A stretch of 64,000 nt of DNA from Anas platyrhynchos (lineage: Eukaryota; Chordata; Aves; Anseriformes; Anatidae), in NCBI RefSeq assembly GCF_047663525.1, contig NC_092591.1:31405001-31469000 (forward strand). Direction: 5' to 3'. The notes beneath the pieces were generated by a model. It was given only the letters and a program-made list of their open reading frames with translations. It did no database searches and had not been told where the DNA came from. A program made the position numbers and the translations under genes. Positions 37,383 through 49,500 of this stretch are shown here, one piece after another (position 1 is the stretch's first letter; each line of letters starts with the position of its first letter).

Positions 37383-37448
37383 GGCTTAATTTAAGAAACA
37401 GCTTTGGAAACGGAATGATGGGGTGGGGAGAATCCATACTCTCTCCTG

Positions 37449-37571
37449 CTAGGTGTGAGACTCTTCCTCATCTTCCCGCTTGAGCTGTTCAATCAGCTGC
37501 TGCCTCTCTGCGGCTTGGCGCATCCGCATCATCACCAGGCTCTCGTAATCCCTCTCTGAGACCACAGATGC
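37449..37571 (-). CDS. DNAJC17: DNAJC17 coding exon 11 and stop
   Basis: Encodes [20 protein letters not shown] and an [10 protein letters not shown]-containing helix, then an acidic end EDEEESHT with TAG at 37451-37449. The acceptor is GCTTCCAG|. Confidence 0.96.
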   Translation of the reverse strand, partial: ASVVSERDYESLVMMRMRQAAERQQLIEQLKREDEEESHT

Positions 37572-40500
37572 CTGGAAGCAAAAAACAAACGCAACCTGTG
37601 AAGGACAGCATATATTGCAAAGCTCCCACAGGTCCCCCCTCCGAAAGCCACACTCACAACACCCACATTTGAGTCAGGCAGACCATTCATAGCAGTATGA
37701 CACCAGGGAAATCAGGTAAGGTGGGAAAGCTGCCTGGGCTACAGAACATGGTTGGCTTCATAGCAAACAGCACTACTGACCCTTGATAGTGTCAGTGGAA
37801 AGACAAAGAATAGGACAGGCAGGGTGGTTGAAATACCCTCTTGATCCCCAACTCCTCTCACCAACTTCGCTCACAGAGGTTGGATGGGGAAACACAGCTG
37901 GTTATTTTGGATGACAAGCTTGCTCTGCAAGTCCAGCACACGCTTCATCCGTTACAAAGGCTAATGCCATAAAATCAAACCCTTGTGGTTTAGGCACGAA
38001 AGCAGCTACACAGAAAAAAAAAACAGGTACGTTCCCAAACTTGGCGCAAGAATTTCAGTTCTCAAAAAGCTCTTGGAGCCTTTCTGCTGTGTGTGGTAGC
38101 AACTGTCACGTCAGCTAAGTGGTGACTGCAGACTACCTAATAAATGTAGGCAGCAAATGACAGCTGCTATCTCCGAGCAAAGTGGCGGTTTTGGCACTCT
38201 GCTTTCAAAAGCCTTTTAGCGTTAGTAGGTGGCCTTACTGATTTCAGATGTATTCAACGCGCCGCAATGCTTGGAAACATTCATCTCATTCGCTTGACAG
38301 TTCAGGCAGAAATAAAAGTATCTTGAAAAAGGTGAACAAAAAATCACACTAATTTTTCTAGGAACTAGATTTAGTGGTGATTTAAGGACATCTTGAACAG
38401 AAAATAGAAGGGCTGAAAAGACAATCGAAAAGCAAAAGCTTCTGCAGGAAAACAGTGCAAGGGTACATTTGCTACCATGTGCCAGCAAAGTGGTTCCTCC
38501 AGCTGCAGGGTGCCTAGCTGTGAGGACAAAATAGAAGCCCACAATAGATGAAAAAACAGGGGAATTAAGAGACTGGTATGCTGTAATTGGTGTCTTTGGA
38601 ACTGCATGAATGAAATAACCTTTCGGTACTGCGCAGCACAGATTTTCATAGTGTTTGAGAAAGCACCAGATTGTATCAGACCTCAGTGGCAGAACAAGGT
38701 TTCTTCAAAGCTTCTGTCCACTAACCACAGATATTTACTGACATCTGCTTGGCTGAATGAAATAGCCTACATGAGACTCATGCAAATGAGTCACCCATAC
38801 AAACCTGAATCTCTACCTCACACTCTGGATTTACATTTAAGACAGAGAAGAGATTATTTCCGGCCTCATTTGGGAGCCCTGCTGATACAACAAGCCATCA
38901 GAAGTGACAGTAGGGAGAGCACAAAGGGAAGAAGCAGTCTGATTCGAGATGGGCTACAAGTTGACGTTCACACTGACTGTTCTCAAGCAATCTGGGTGCC
39001 TCTGAGGGAGCTTGCTTTCTCCTCAGGCAGAGTGTGGGCTGATGCTTTGCCACTTTACACACCTACTTCCTGCAATCCTGACAATTACCAATAGTGTAAA
39101 ACCCAGTTTCTGACGTGGCTGACTCAGCAAGGGCTTGGCTCAAAACAAATACATACGCACAGGGAACTGCAGCCGGGGAAGCAGTGACAAGAGGCACATG
39201 AAGAGAAGGCGGCGTGGATTTTTACCGCTCTGGGTCCAACCTGGCTGAATCATCCCTGGACTTGCTTCTTCCACCATCCCAGCGTATTGGTGAGCGTGGT
39301 GGTCACCGTTCTCCAAGAACTTCAGCAGTCTCTCTCCTCTGCCTGTTGGACTCAGGTGCCGCTCCGACACAGCGTAAGTCTATTTTGCATTCAATTTTCC
39401 TAATGCTTATCTTTTACATCTTCATTTTGCTGCTTTTTAAATTTCCATTCCACTATTTCTTTGGTTTTCTTCAGTGTGACTGAGTCACCAGATCCCTTCC
39501 TAACCACCCACTGAGATTTTTATACCGTGCCCTTCACCATGAAGGTGGCTGGTTACCATGGTACCAGAGTGCCCTTCTGTTCTAGATGCTAGATTAAATC
39601 TGTTCTCATGGTGACTGTGTGCCTTTGCTATTCTTCACCAGCTTGTTTCTGCAGCACAGATTTAATAAGCTCAGACATCGCCATTCCTTCTCCACTGAAG
39701 GAGGCTCCCTAACATGTAAGACGGGGCAACTGCTCCTGAACACAGGGATGTAGTGTGTGAAGTTTGCATTTCCTGCAATACGAGCTTCTCTGTTTTCCTT
39801 CCAGCTACAGGAACAGGGAAGGAAGAAGTTGTTCCTGTTGCGTGGCTTGCTGCTGAGCCTGCGACTGAAGTTCAACACCTGACTGTGAAGAGTCAGCATT
39901 TTCTTTCTTCTCTTTGCCTTTCATCAGCATGGATACTTGGCGGAGAGGATCCATTAAGTCCACAACGTTCTTCAGACGTTTCTCACTCAGGAGACACAAA
40001 AAGCTGGGCAACCAAGTCATTATCTTGAATCAGAACAGCCACACACTGGACAGTGATGGACAGTGCCAGAAGAGGGAATGCTTGAGGGAACTGAAGGACA
40101 AGTCTGATTACCTGTCATGTCAGAGTGAGCAAAACCTAGCCAAGGCACAAGCACCTCCTAAGCCTCCCCGGCTGTACCTGGACAGTTCTAGCTGCCCGAA
40201 TATCATTGATCATACAGATTCTCACTCTGACGTCTCCTTTTCTGGTGCTGCTCATCAATACCACAAAGCCACTCAAACTCAGTTCCACAAGGAGCAGGCT
40301 ACAAACTGTGGGACCTCAGAGACTGGTTCCCAGAATGGCACCACTCTTTCTGATCTGTCTGATCCTTTCCTGTCCTTCAAAGTGGATTTGGGGCTATCGC
40401 TTCTTGAGGATGTTCTGCAGACCCTCAGGAAACAGAATCCAAGAGATTACGCCATTTGAAGGTATTTATCATTTAACATATCACATATACCTACTGCTGG

Positions 40501-43500
40501 TGCCAGTTTCTCTAGTCCTAACAGGAGGAAGGATACTGCATCACCCCTGTTGTGTGTGGTCTGTTTTGTTGTTGTTGCCTTACCCATCACAGACTGTTCT
40601 TGTCCTTGCCAAGAAGTCCTTCGGAAGGGAGCAGACAGGTTCCGTGCCTAGATGAGAGCACTGTCTGCTGGAACCTTTTGGGCAAGTTTCCATTTTCCAC
40701 GCTGGGAATTTCCCACTCTTGACTGTGCATCTCCAACTCACAGAAGAATGCCATTGTTTGGCAAAAGACTTGCTATCTGGGGGATGTGGCTGTGACACTG
40801 CGGAGCACGGACAGAAAGGGGTATGGCATACATCACTTGTGGATAAGCAGGCAGCTTTTAAGGGGACAGGAGCAATTGTTTTCTCAAAACCCATGGCAAT
40901 GGTCAAGAGACAGAAACTGATGTTTCTTCTCCCACCACATTTGGATGTGAAGAATCAAAGCTGTTCCTCTTTTTTTTTTTTTAAATGTGAGTTTTTCCCC
41001 TAACTCAAGTGCAGTTGGCACTCCCAGCCTGGAAACAGGTAAGCATCTATATAGGCTCATAACGCAGCAAGAGCAGTTCATTTAGTCTACTAGCAGAAGA
41101 AATTTCTCTAGATACTGCTGCTTGAAGCATGCATTGATCTATCAGCTGTACAGACATGGAAGAATAAATGCATCTGTGACTGGAAATGTCTTGTTGCCTC
41201 ATTTCATCGGTAGCAAGCCAAACCAACAAAGGCAAGAGCACAGGTCCCTTATCCACAGTGACCAAGATTTATCCTCTCTGGCACTTCAGGTTTTCATGAG
41301 GGAGGGGAAAGCAGCATTGCTCTGCTTTTCTGGGCTGGGAAACAGCTAGAGCTGCTAGTATTCTGTCCTCCCCTGGGAGGGAAAATGCACACAGCTCAGG
41401 ACCAAGATCTAGTGTTGAAATGAGCACAGTTCTTCACCCTGCAGGCTGGAAGTACTCTGCCTGGCTGAATACCTTTTAGGCAGGATCAGGGGTGAACTAT
41501 TAAGAAGACACTGCAGAAGCTACTGGGTCACCGATGTCTTAACTTCTTTCATAGCTAGATTAGAGAACAGGTCCCTTTTTAAGAAAAAAAAAAAAGGAAC
41601 ACCACTACATACCTTAACAACCATAAGCTTTGGAAGTAGGCTACAGCAAAGTGCTCAGAATGCAGAGAAGGCACAGACAGCTCAACCTACTAGATTCCTA
41701 TCAGGCTGTAAAGTCAGATAACATGAATTTGCTGAAGCCTCAAAGGAGCTTAGAAAAGATGCAAGAGAATGCCAGACAGAAGGCGTTTGTCAGCACATTA
41801 CTGTGGCTGAATGGATGGCCCAAAACAAATGTGGTGCACTAGTAGGGAGATACCACTAGTACAGATGCAAGGCTGACCTTCTCATGAAGAAGTGCTTCTT
41901 GCTGTTGTAGAGGCAAAAGGTGCTCCTCACAGCACTGTATAGTCCTTGTATGCTTTGAGCCACTCAAAGCTGCAGCAATCAAGCAATCATTGCTCTCAAA
42001 TTGCCTAGAGTAATAGCAGTTAAACCACAGCTTTCGTAATTCAAGCTTAACACTCCCATTCAGCTCCAGCAGTTCTCCACAATCTGCTGGACAACACTCA
42101 TCCCTTGCTGTGGGACTAAACAAGCCAGTAAAAAACATGGAGGCTAGTAATTTGCAGCTTGCCACCTCCTCACAACACAACCTTTCAGCAGGCAGTCTTG
42201 CTTTCACCTAGGAACTGCTTCCAAAGCTGCCCTGGTCGAGCCTGTCTGCAGCTCTCCATTATTTGATGACTTTGGTGCACAGCTCCTGGCTGAGTACCCC
42301 ACGCATAGAGCACAAGTGGATGAGTAGTGAGTGTGTTGCCATGAGAACAGTGCAGCTCTTCAGCTGTTTTCTGAAGCAGAGCAGGGAAGGAGCTTCATTT
42401 GCACCGAGTGGGAGCAAGCAGGGGGTGGAATCAGACAAAAATAGGAGCTACCCAGAGAGAGCAAAGAGGAAATGAGGGCAGCTTCAATCAGAATGAAATT
42501 AGTGCAGCTTGAAAATGAGAATGTAGTCTGTGATGGATGGAAAGCCAGACTGGGTATGAAAGGATAAGGAAGTAGATTGGAGCAGTGGCAACTGATACTC
42601 AAAAGACCTCATTTTGGATAGTCTAGAATTTAAGAGCTGAGAACAAAGAGGATAAGACACCTAGAAGCAACACAGCCAAGAGAAGTGATGACCAATGTTC
42701 TGGAAATGTTCTGGACATGTTCTGGAAACATTTTAGTGGAAGCAGCAGCAGGCCTTGAGGAAGGCATGGTGTAGGGAGTAGGAAAAGGAACCAGAGCAGC
42801 TCAGAGACCTTAGCCTAGACAGCAAGGCTACACTGCAAGAGTTGCAGCTGCTTACACAAAAGCAGTAGAAAGAAAAAGCATTGCAAATGAAACTCCTGGG
42901 AAAGGATGCAAGTCACTGGCCATAACTCCTCACCATTTTGAGAGCTAGCACAGGACTGATGAAGGTGTGCTGGACAGAAATGAGTCACCACCTCCACGCA
43001 GCACGAACACCACCAGCTGCTTTAGCCCGCCCTGCCTTGCTGCTGGCTCCACCAGGCTAATCCTCTGCAGCAGGCAGACGCTGCAGTTTCAAACTAACAA
43101 AGCTTTGTCTTGGCTTCTTTCCACAACCAAAATTAGTCAAATGCTAAGTCTTTCACAGTTGAACCCACTGAGGCAAGAATCCATTAACAATTTTTGCACT
43201 AGTGACCCCTTCAGGTATGAATAAGCTCTTCAGAGCCAGTTCTTGTCTCCACTAGTGAGGGACAGTCAGACTTGATTCTGGTTTCTCCCAGATTGTCTTC
43301 TAACGCTGACCCAACTCTGAGAATTTGCTGTCTGCAGGGCTCACTGGTTCTACATCACACATGAAGATCTGCTTGGCTACTGAATTAAGATGCTTGAACT
43401 GCCTTGCCTGAGATCTCTGGGAAATGATGCTGGTTCAGCCCAGGCTGTTCAGACAGAATATACAATTCTAAACAAAACTAGGATAGAAGCAAGGCATTCT

Positions 43501-46500
43501 GATGCGTAAATTCTGTAAATAAATACCTGAAAAGTCAGGAGAGAATGCATTGAACAGTCTCACAAGCCACTACAATATTTAGGCCATGAACACATACAAA
43601 GCTGACAGACACAGACATGTGGACTGAGGCCACCTGTAGCACATAAGGCAGGGGAAAAGGAGAGGGAAGGAAGTGTCACATGAAGTTTGAACTGGATTGA
43701 ATTGGAACTCAAATAACCAGAAGATCTCAGGCCCCTTCGCACCTTTTCTCAGGGAATTACTAACTAGACCAGAAAACAGGCAGAACATGAGATATACTAC
43801 ACTTAGCTCTACAGCACAGAATTTAACATGCTGTAAAAGAAGTGGATATAGTTCCTACTCCAAAGAAGCAACAGGAGCAGGGGGTAACTGACAGCCAACA
43901 ATTTGCTGCAGCATTGCCTGTTCAAGGAGAGATTTGGCTTTATGTTTAAGCCACTAGTTGTTGCCTTTTATGCATTTCATGACTGAAGCAACAACTTCAG
44001 ATTGATCATCTGGTGGAATAAACAGGAAGCAGCTAAGAGTTAGCAAACACCTTGTACTTGAAGCGTCTACCAAGCTTTAACAGCACTGGTGAAGGCAACC
44101 CAGACCAAACAATAAGGCCTCTTTACAAGGATATTCAATGATACCACTTTCTTTTCCCTCCTGCAAACCCCTAAGAACATAGGCTTGGTTTCAGCACTGA
44201 AATTCCATCCTCTTGTGAATGCAGTAACCAAACCTTCCTAAAGCTGCGTTCTAGGAGAGCTGTTTTAATGAGCTATCAGCCAGAGGTTTCCCACAAAGTC
44301 TACTAAATTAACAAAATAGCATTTGAGGTGTCGTGTTGAGGAAGAAGCATCCTTATTTTTCAGAGACACACTGCAAAGCTCTAGTTACTCAAGTAGCTTG
44401 TGCCTCAGTGTGCTGCTACTCAGGCAAAAGGTCCTTTAAAAAAGCCACTGCTTCAGCATAAAAAGGATCATCAGAAAGCCAAACCTTTCCCTAAGAGCTT
44501 CTTTTCCAGCTCTGCGAGGAATCAATGCATCTTACCATAAATGCAAAGCACGCTTTTAAATTTGGGTTGCTATAGAAACAGACTTAGGTAACAGCAGCCT
44601 ATGTTCTCCTTACCTGTGAAGTCCTAGGCTGACTACTGCTGTCAGAAAGGACAGTGCTGGGATTGTTCTGAGGCTGGCCTTCCAGCCACGAAATCTTTAG
44701 AGGATTATTTGTCAGGCCAACTTCATTCTTCACAGCCATCTCCTATCAATGAAAATATTGCATCATCATCTGAATTTTGGGTCATGCTCCCTCACATTTC
44801 ACTAACAGTCTTAAGAGATTTTCTATCTCAGCCTGTTATCAATGCCAATGAAGATTTCACAGCTGCCCTACATGATAAGCACCCTTCAAAGCTCATACCC
44901 ACATCAAGCATGGACAGAAAATACCACTGCCAGTACTTCTGATAAACTGGGCACAGACAATTTTTCTTTTTTTTTTTTTTTTGACTGTTTGAATATATCA
45001 AGTGAAAGAACAGTGACAAGGAATAAAGAGACTCTTGTAGTGTAAATTTAAGTTGATGGAACTACTAAAACATAGGTAACTGATGCATTCTGCTTCCACA
45101 GTAACATGAATTATTATAACTCACTGTGAGTCAAGACATTTAGATTTCTTTTAAACTGCAAATGCCTGATATAACCTCTAAGACTCATTAAGCCCATCTC
45201 CACAATTGGTAATTCACCCTCAGTGAGAGCTGGTTAAATAGCTTAATGTCTGCTCTTTAAAGCAGTGTCTCTTCCCTCAGCTGCTTACCTGCACAGCCTG
45301 CTTGTTTATGTGCATGATCTGCTCTGGGTTTACGCCTCAAGCTTTGCCACTCCCTTCATGCATCTATACCTTTAGACTCTCATTACCCTTCTCCACTGCC
45401 TTAATGACAAGGCAGCATTTCCAGGCTGTCAGACAGCAAACTCTTCCCTTCTGAAGCACCTTCTTGCCCACTTTCCACTGCACACATCTGTGGTCTCCAC
45501 GAGACTTACAGCAGCCTTAACTGTAGCAAATTCCACAACTGCACTCCCAGTCTTCCTGCTGGAGATCAACAAATTTAGCACATCACCATACTGTTAGGAG
45601 AGAGAGAAAAAGAAAAGTTAATAACGAAACAAGAAGTTTACATACGAAGCAACTGCAAAGAAAAAGGGTATCTTCACAGACAGAAGGCTTGAGCTGTCAC
45701 CCTTTCTGTCTTGCACAATCTCCCATTCATCCCAAGCCGTCATAATTCCTGTCCCTCCAGGAAACAGTGCTGGAGAGACATGTAGCTACACACTTTGCTT
45801 CCAGTGAGCCCTAATTCAAGAAGGCTGTTCAGCTTAGTCAGAGCTGCAGGAGATACTCATATGAAGGGAAAATACAGACCACATGCTGGGGTTAATCAGA
45901 TCAAAGGTTTGTCTATTCCTGCCTCCGAACCCCCCTCAGAAGTTAATGCATAGTGCTTTAAGTGAAGGTAAAAGTGCACCATAACCACACAGCCTGTCTA
46001 AACCTTATAAAGGGTATGAACCATTGAAAGGGAAGAGTTTGCATTTGTTGTTTCATTAGGAGTCCCTGCTGGGAACAAGACAGAAGTGCACCTCAGGAGC
46101 AGTTACAGATAATGGATTGTGCCGATAATCTCTGGAAATGGCATGATCAAGAGGGCTCAGCAGAGAAGAAAATGAGCTACTCTGGTTCACATGGAGCTTC
46201 CCAAAATTTACTATCCATTCTTATAGCATTGAGAGCAGGGAAAGATCACGGAATAGAGAAACAGACAGGACCTTTTGGAGAATCCGCAACAGAACATCTT
46301 TTGAGTATCCTCCTCCTGTCTCATCTTCTTTCCTGCATTTCCATTTTAGCTAGGAAACAAATGCAACAAGTTAATTTTGTCCAGCTGAACATACGTTGCC
46401 ACGCTGAATACAGCTCATACCACCTGCACAATAATCAAGTTTGCTATTTACAGCTACAGTCCCAGAATTGCCAAGACAATGACTTCAACATCAGCATGAA

Positions 46501-49500
46501 AAGGGAACAAATTATTTGTGGAACAGTGAGAAAAGCCTTACTGGAATTAAAATTAAACTTGAAGGCATATTAACGGCTATATCAGGGTAAAAAACAGAAG
46601 CTTCTCAATGCCTAAAGCAGAGATGGCTGAAAAGTTCAGATCAGAAAGCAGAGGAGAAAAAGATAGGGGAAAAAGGGTGCTTTAAACACAACAACACATG
46701 CATGGGGGAGCTGTTGGCATGCATAATGTGCATTAAGTAGAGGAGATTCACCACCTCTGTACAAAGGGGCACGCCAGTTCAGAAGAGGAGTCCCTTCTGT
46801 TTTCCAAAACTGCAGAAGTTCTACCAGTTTTTACCAAAACCCATCTTTCTAGAGATGTCTTACTTTGAGTTTGGGAGTTATTCTGCCTTCTGCTCCATTT
46901 CCTTCTTGCCTGCCTACAGAGAAGAGAGAAAATAAAGATGAAAAGGACATGGTTAAAAATTCATCAGCTAAAGAGCATTAGCACAAAATTTGCCCTGAGA
47001 ATGTAATAAGCACACTTCTGGCTTTCTTTTGCACTAGATCAGTTCAGCACCCCAAAAATCTTACACAACAGTGTCAGTACGAGCTGTAGTGTAAACTGAG
47101 TATCAGATGCCTGCATTTTTTCTTTCCGTGATGCCCAGGCTGCCCATGATCAAGGTCAGAAAATAGCTGAGTTAAAAACACAAGTGTGAGACATACTATA
47201 TTCTGTGACATTTCTCCCTGCAAAGGGGTTGTGCTGGTAGGAACAAATGAGGAAAAATAAGGGAGGACAAAAAAAAACCAATGCTAAAACATAGCTTAAG
47301 AATTGAATCAGTCCCTGCAACTAAATACTTAATAGTGAAATACTTCATAGCAATCTGCTCCTGTTCCAAGGACCAAAAAGTTATTTACGGTAACTAAATG
47401 CTCAACACCCTTCCCAATTTCCAATATGTGAAATTAAGAGAGGTTAGTGTGGGCTGAACAGCTTATAGACTGTCATACAGGAAACCAACCCATGGTGATG
47501 CCAAAACAGTTTCTGCATCTGGACCTCTGGTGCTATTCTTTTTTATTATTCCTTAGAACAACATTTTTCCTGTGAGAAAGCAGAAAATCTTGCACTATGT
47601 CAACAGCCAGAATACAAAAGGGGTAGGAAGCAAGAAACAGCAAATTTTTCTATTGAACTGAAGCCCTAAACAGCACTCTAACACGTTTTGAAAAGCAGAA
47701 CAGAACTTCCTGAAATATAAAACTGCATTTTAAGCCCACAGAAATACAGAATATTTAAAAAAAAAAAAAAAAAGGCAAATCACTAGAGAAATGTGTGGAT
47801 GGGAGTGAGTTTCAAGAATCCCAGAGCCTCATCCCCTCCAAGGGAAACTAACCACAGCTACTAAGCAGCCCATAAGATCTAGAGGGAGAAAATTAAATTC
47901 CAGAAGGTAAAACCTCAGCAACCACAGACTATGCAAAACTTCATTCTCCTCACTGCGTCTCTTTTGGATACTAAGAATTTTCATGGGGATACATAGGTAG
48001 TAGCCCCAATGACATGTGGTGGGTTTATTTTTTGGCAACCTTGAAACAGTCCTTATTGTGTGCGCAACACTGACTGCTTTAATTGTGACAGATGAGTTGG
48101 ACTTTAGGTTTCCTTCCAGCACACCTGTGGGGATCCACATCAGGCCCTCCACATTTAATGCTTTAGAATATTTATTGAAGAGGAGCAAAAATATGCCATA
48201 TAAGAAAAAAGCCTCACAGAAAAGCTCCTCTTTTGACTTATCCCTGAAAAAGGTGCTAAGTCGGATCCTATACGTGGCAATGTGACCAAGTCAGAAGGCT
48301 GCATTTGCATGCAAGCCCTGTTCCACCTGCAGAGAAGTAAGAGTCCTAGGGGCAACTTAGTTTGGCTAAGGACTCCAGTCTCACCTATTCTCACCTTGGA
48401 TGCGCTGCTCTCTTTCAAGCCGGATCTGTTCTCGAATGAGCCTCTGCTGCTCTTCAAGCTGACGAGAGCCTTCTTCACGCAGCCGTATTATCTGGAGCAG
48501 AGGTAAGACAGCATGGATATCTCAGTGCACAGTTCCACACTTGGCTCATGCCAGCTGAAGACTGCCAAGGACCACTTTTGTCTTATCCCCATATCCTGGG
48601 GGCAAACCTCCCCCTCGTTCCCCCATGCCAGCTCCATTGCTCATATAATTGCACCCCTCGTGATCCTAGTGACACAGTCCCTGCCAGCCAATATATACCC
48701 CATTAGCTGTTACTCTCTACTACACAAAAGAGTAGACAAAGAACCCCAAACCCTGGGACAGCGACATTTGCCAGACTGCTCCACATGCCTCTTTCACAGA
48801 GCCCATTAATCCAAAAGGCTGAGTGACTGCTACACATTTTTTTCATCTCTTCATGTGGTTTGCATCATGAATGTAAAGTCTTTCAGCAATTCTTCTCAAA
48901 TGCAGTTTAAGAATTTAAAAGTGATCATTACCTCTTGTTCTAAGGTCCTTGTGATCCGGATCTCCTCCTCTTCGCTGTCACGGGTCTGAGCTTCTCGTTC
49001 CCTGGCTTCAAGATCTGCAGAGAAAAAACAAAATTAAAACAGTGCAAAGCAAATTTTCACTGCTGACACTGCTGTCCGGAGCTGGAGGGAATGATCCCAA
49101 ACTTTGCTTTGTCTACAACAGATTCAAAAGTAGAGACCTGATGCTCTGCTCTCTCCTCAGCCCAGGCACAGCCATGTATCAGCTGTCCTAATGGTCATCA
49201 AAAGTCACACTTGCCATCCCTAGCTATGACTACTAGAGATTTCAGATGGCTACTATGTTATACTGGATGTAAAAAACAGCCATCACAGATGAAGAGCAGT
49301 TTAACCATTAGTGGTGAATTCCAGCAGCAGAAGAAATGCAAGCACCCAGCTAATGAAGACTCCAAGCCCAGAGAAAATTAAGATTTATTACCAAGCTTTA
49401 CTTTCTTTCTCTTCTCATCAAGTTTTTGTGTCCTTTCTGCTGCTTGCTTTTTGGCTTTTCTCACTTTGTCATATGCCGCCTGTCAGAGATCCAACAGAAG

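Larger units (their letters stand above)
37572..44613. other. DNAJC17 intron 10 (hosts C15orf62)
   Basis: A 7-kb intron by far larger than the others, as expected because it contains the antisense gene C15orf62. Outside that gene I see only small tandem copies of ATGTTCTGGA at about 42695-42730. The 162-codon plus frame at 38606-39094 has no family motif. Confidence 0.7.

Noticed and set aside
38606-39094. 162-codon plus frame upstream of C15orf62
   Set aside because: No motif, no splice signals linking it to C15orf62; treated as chance.
46112-46573. 153-codon plus frame
   Set aside because: Antisense shadow of DNAJC17 exon 8, whose minus reading matches the family exactly.
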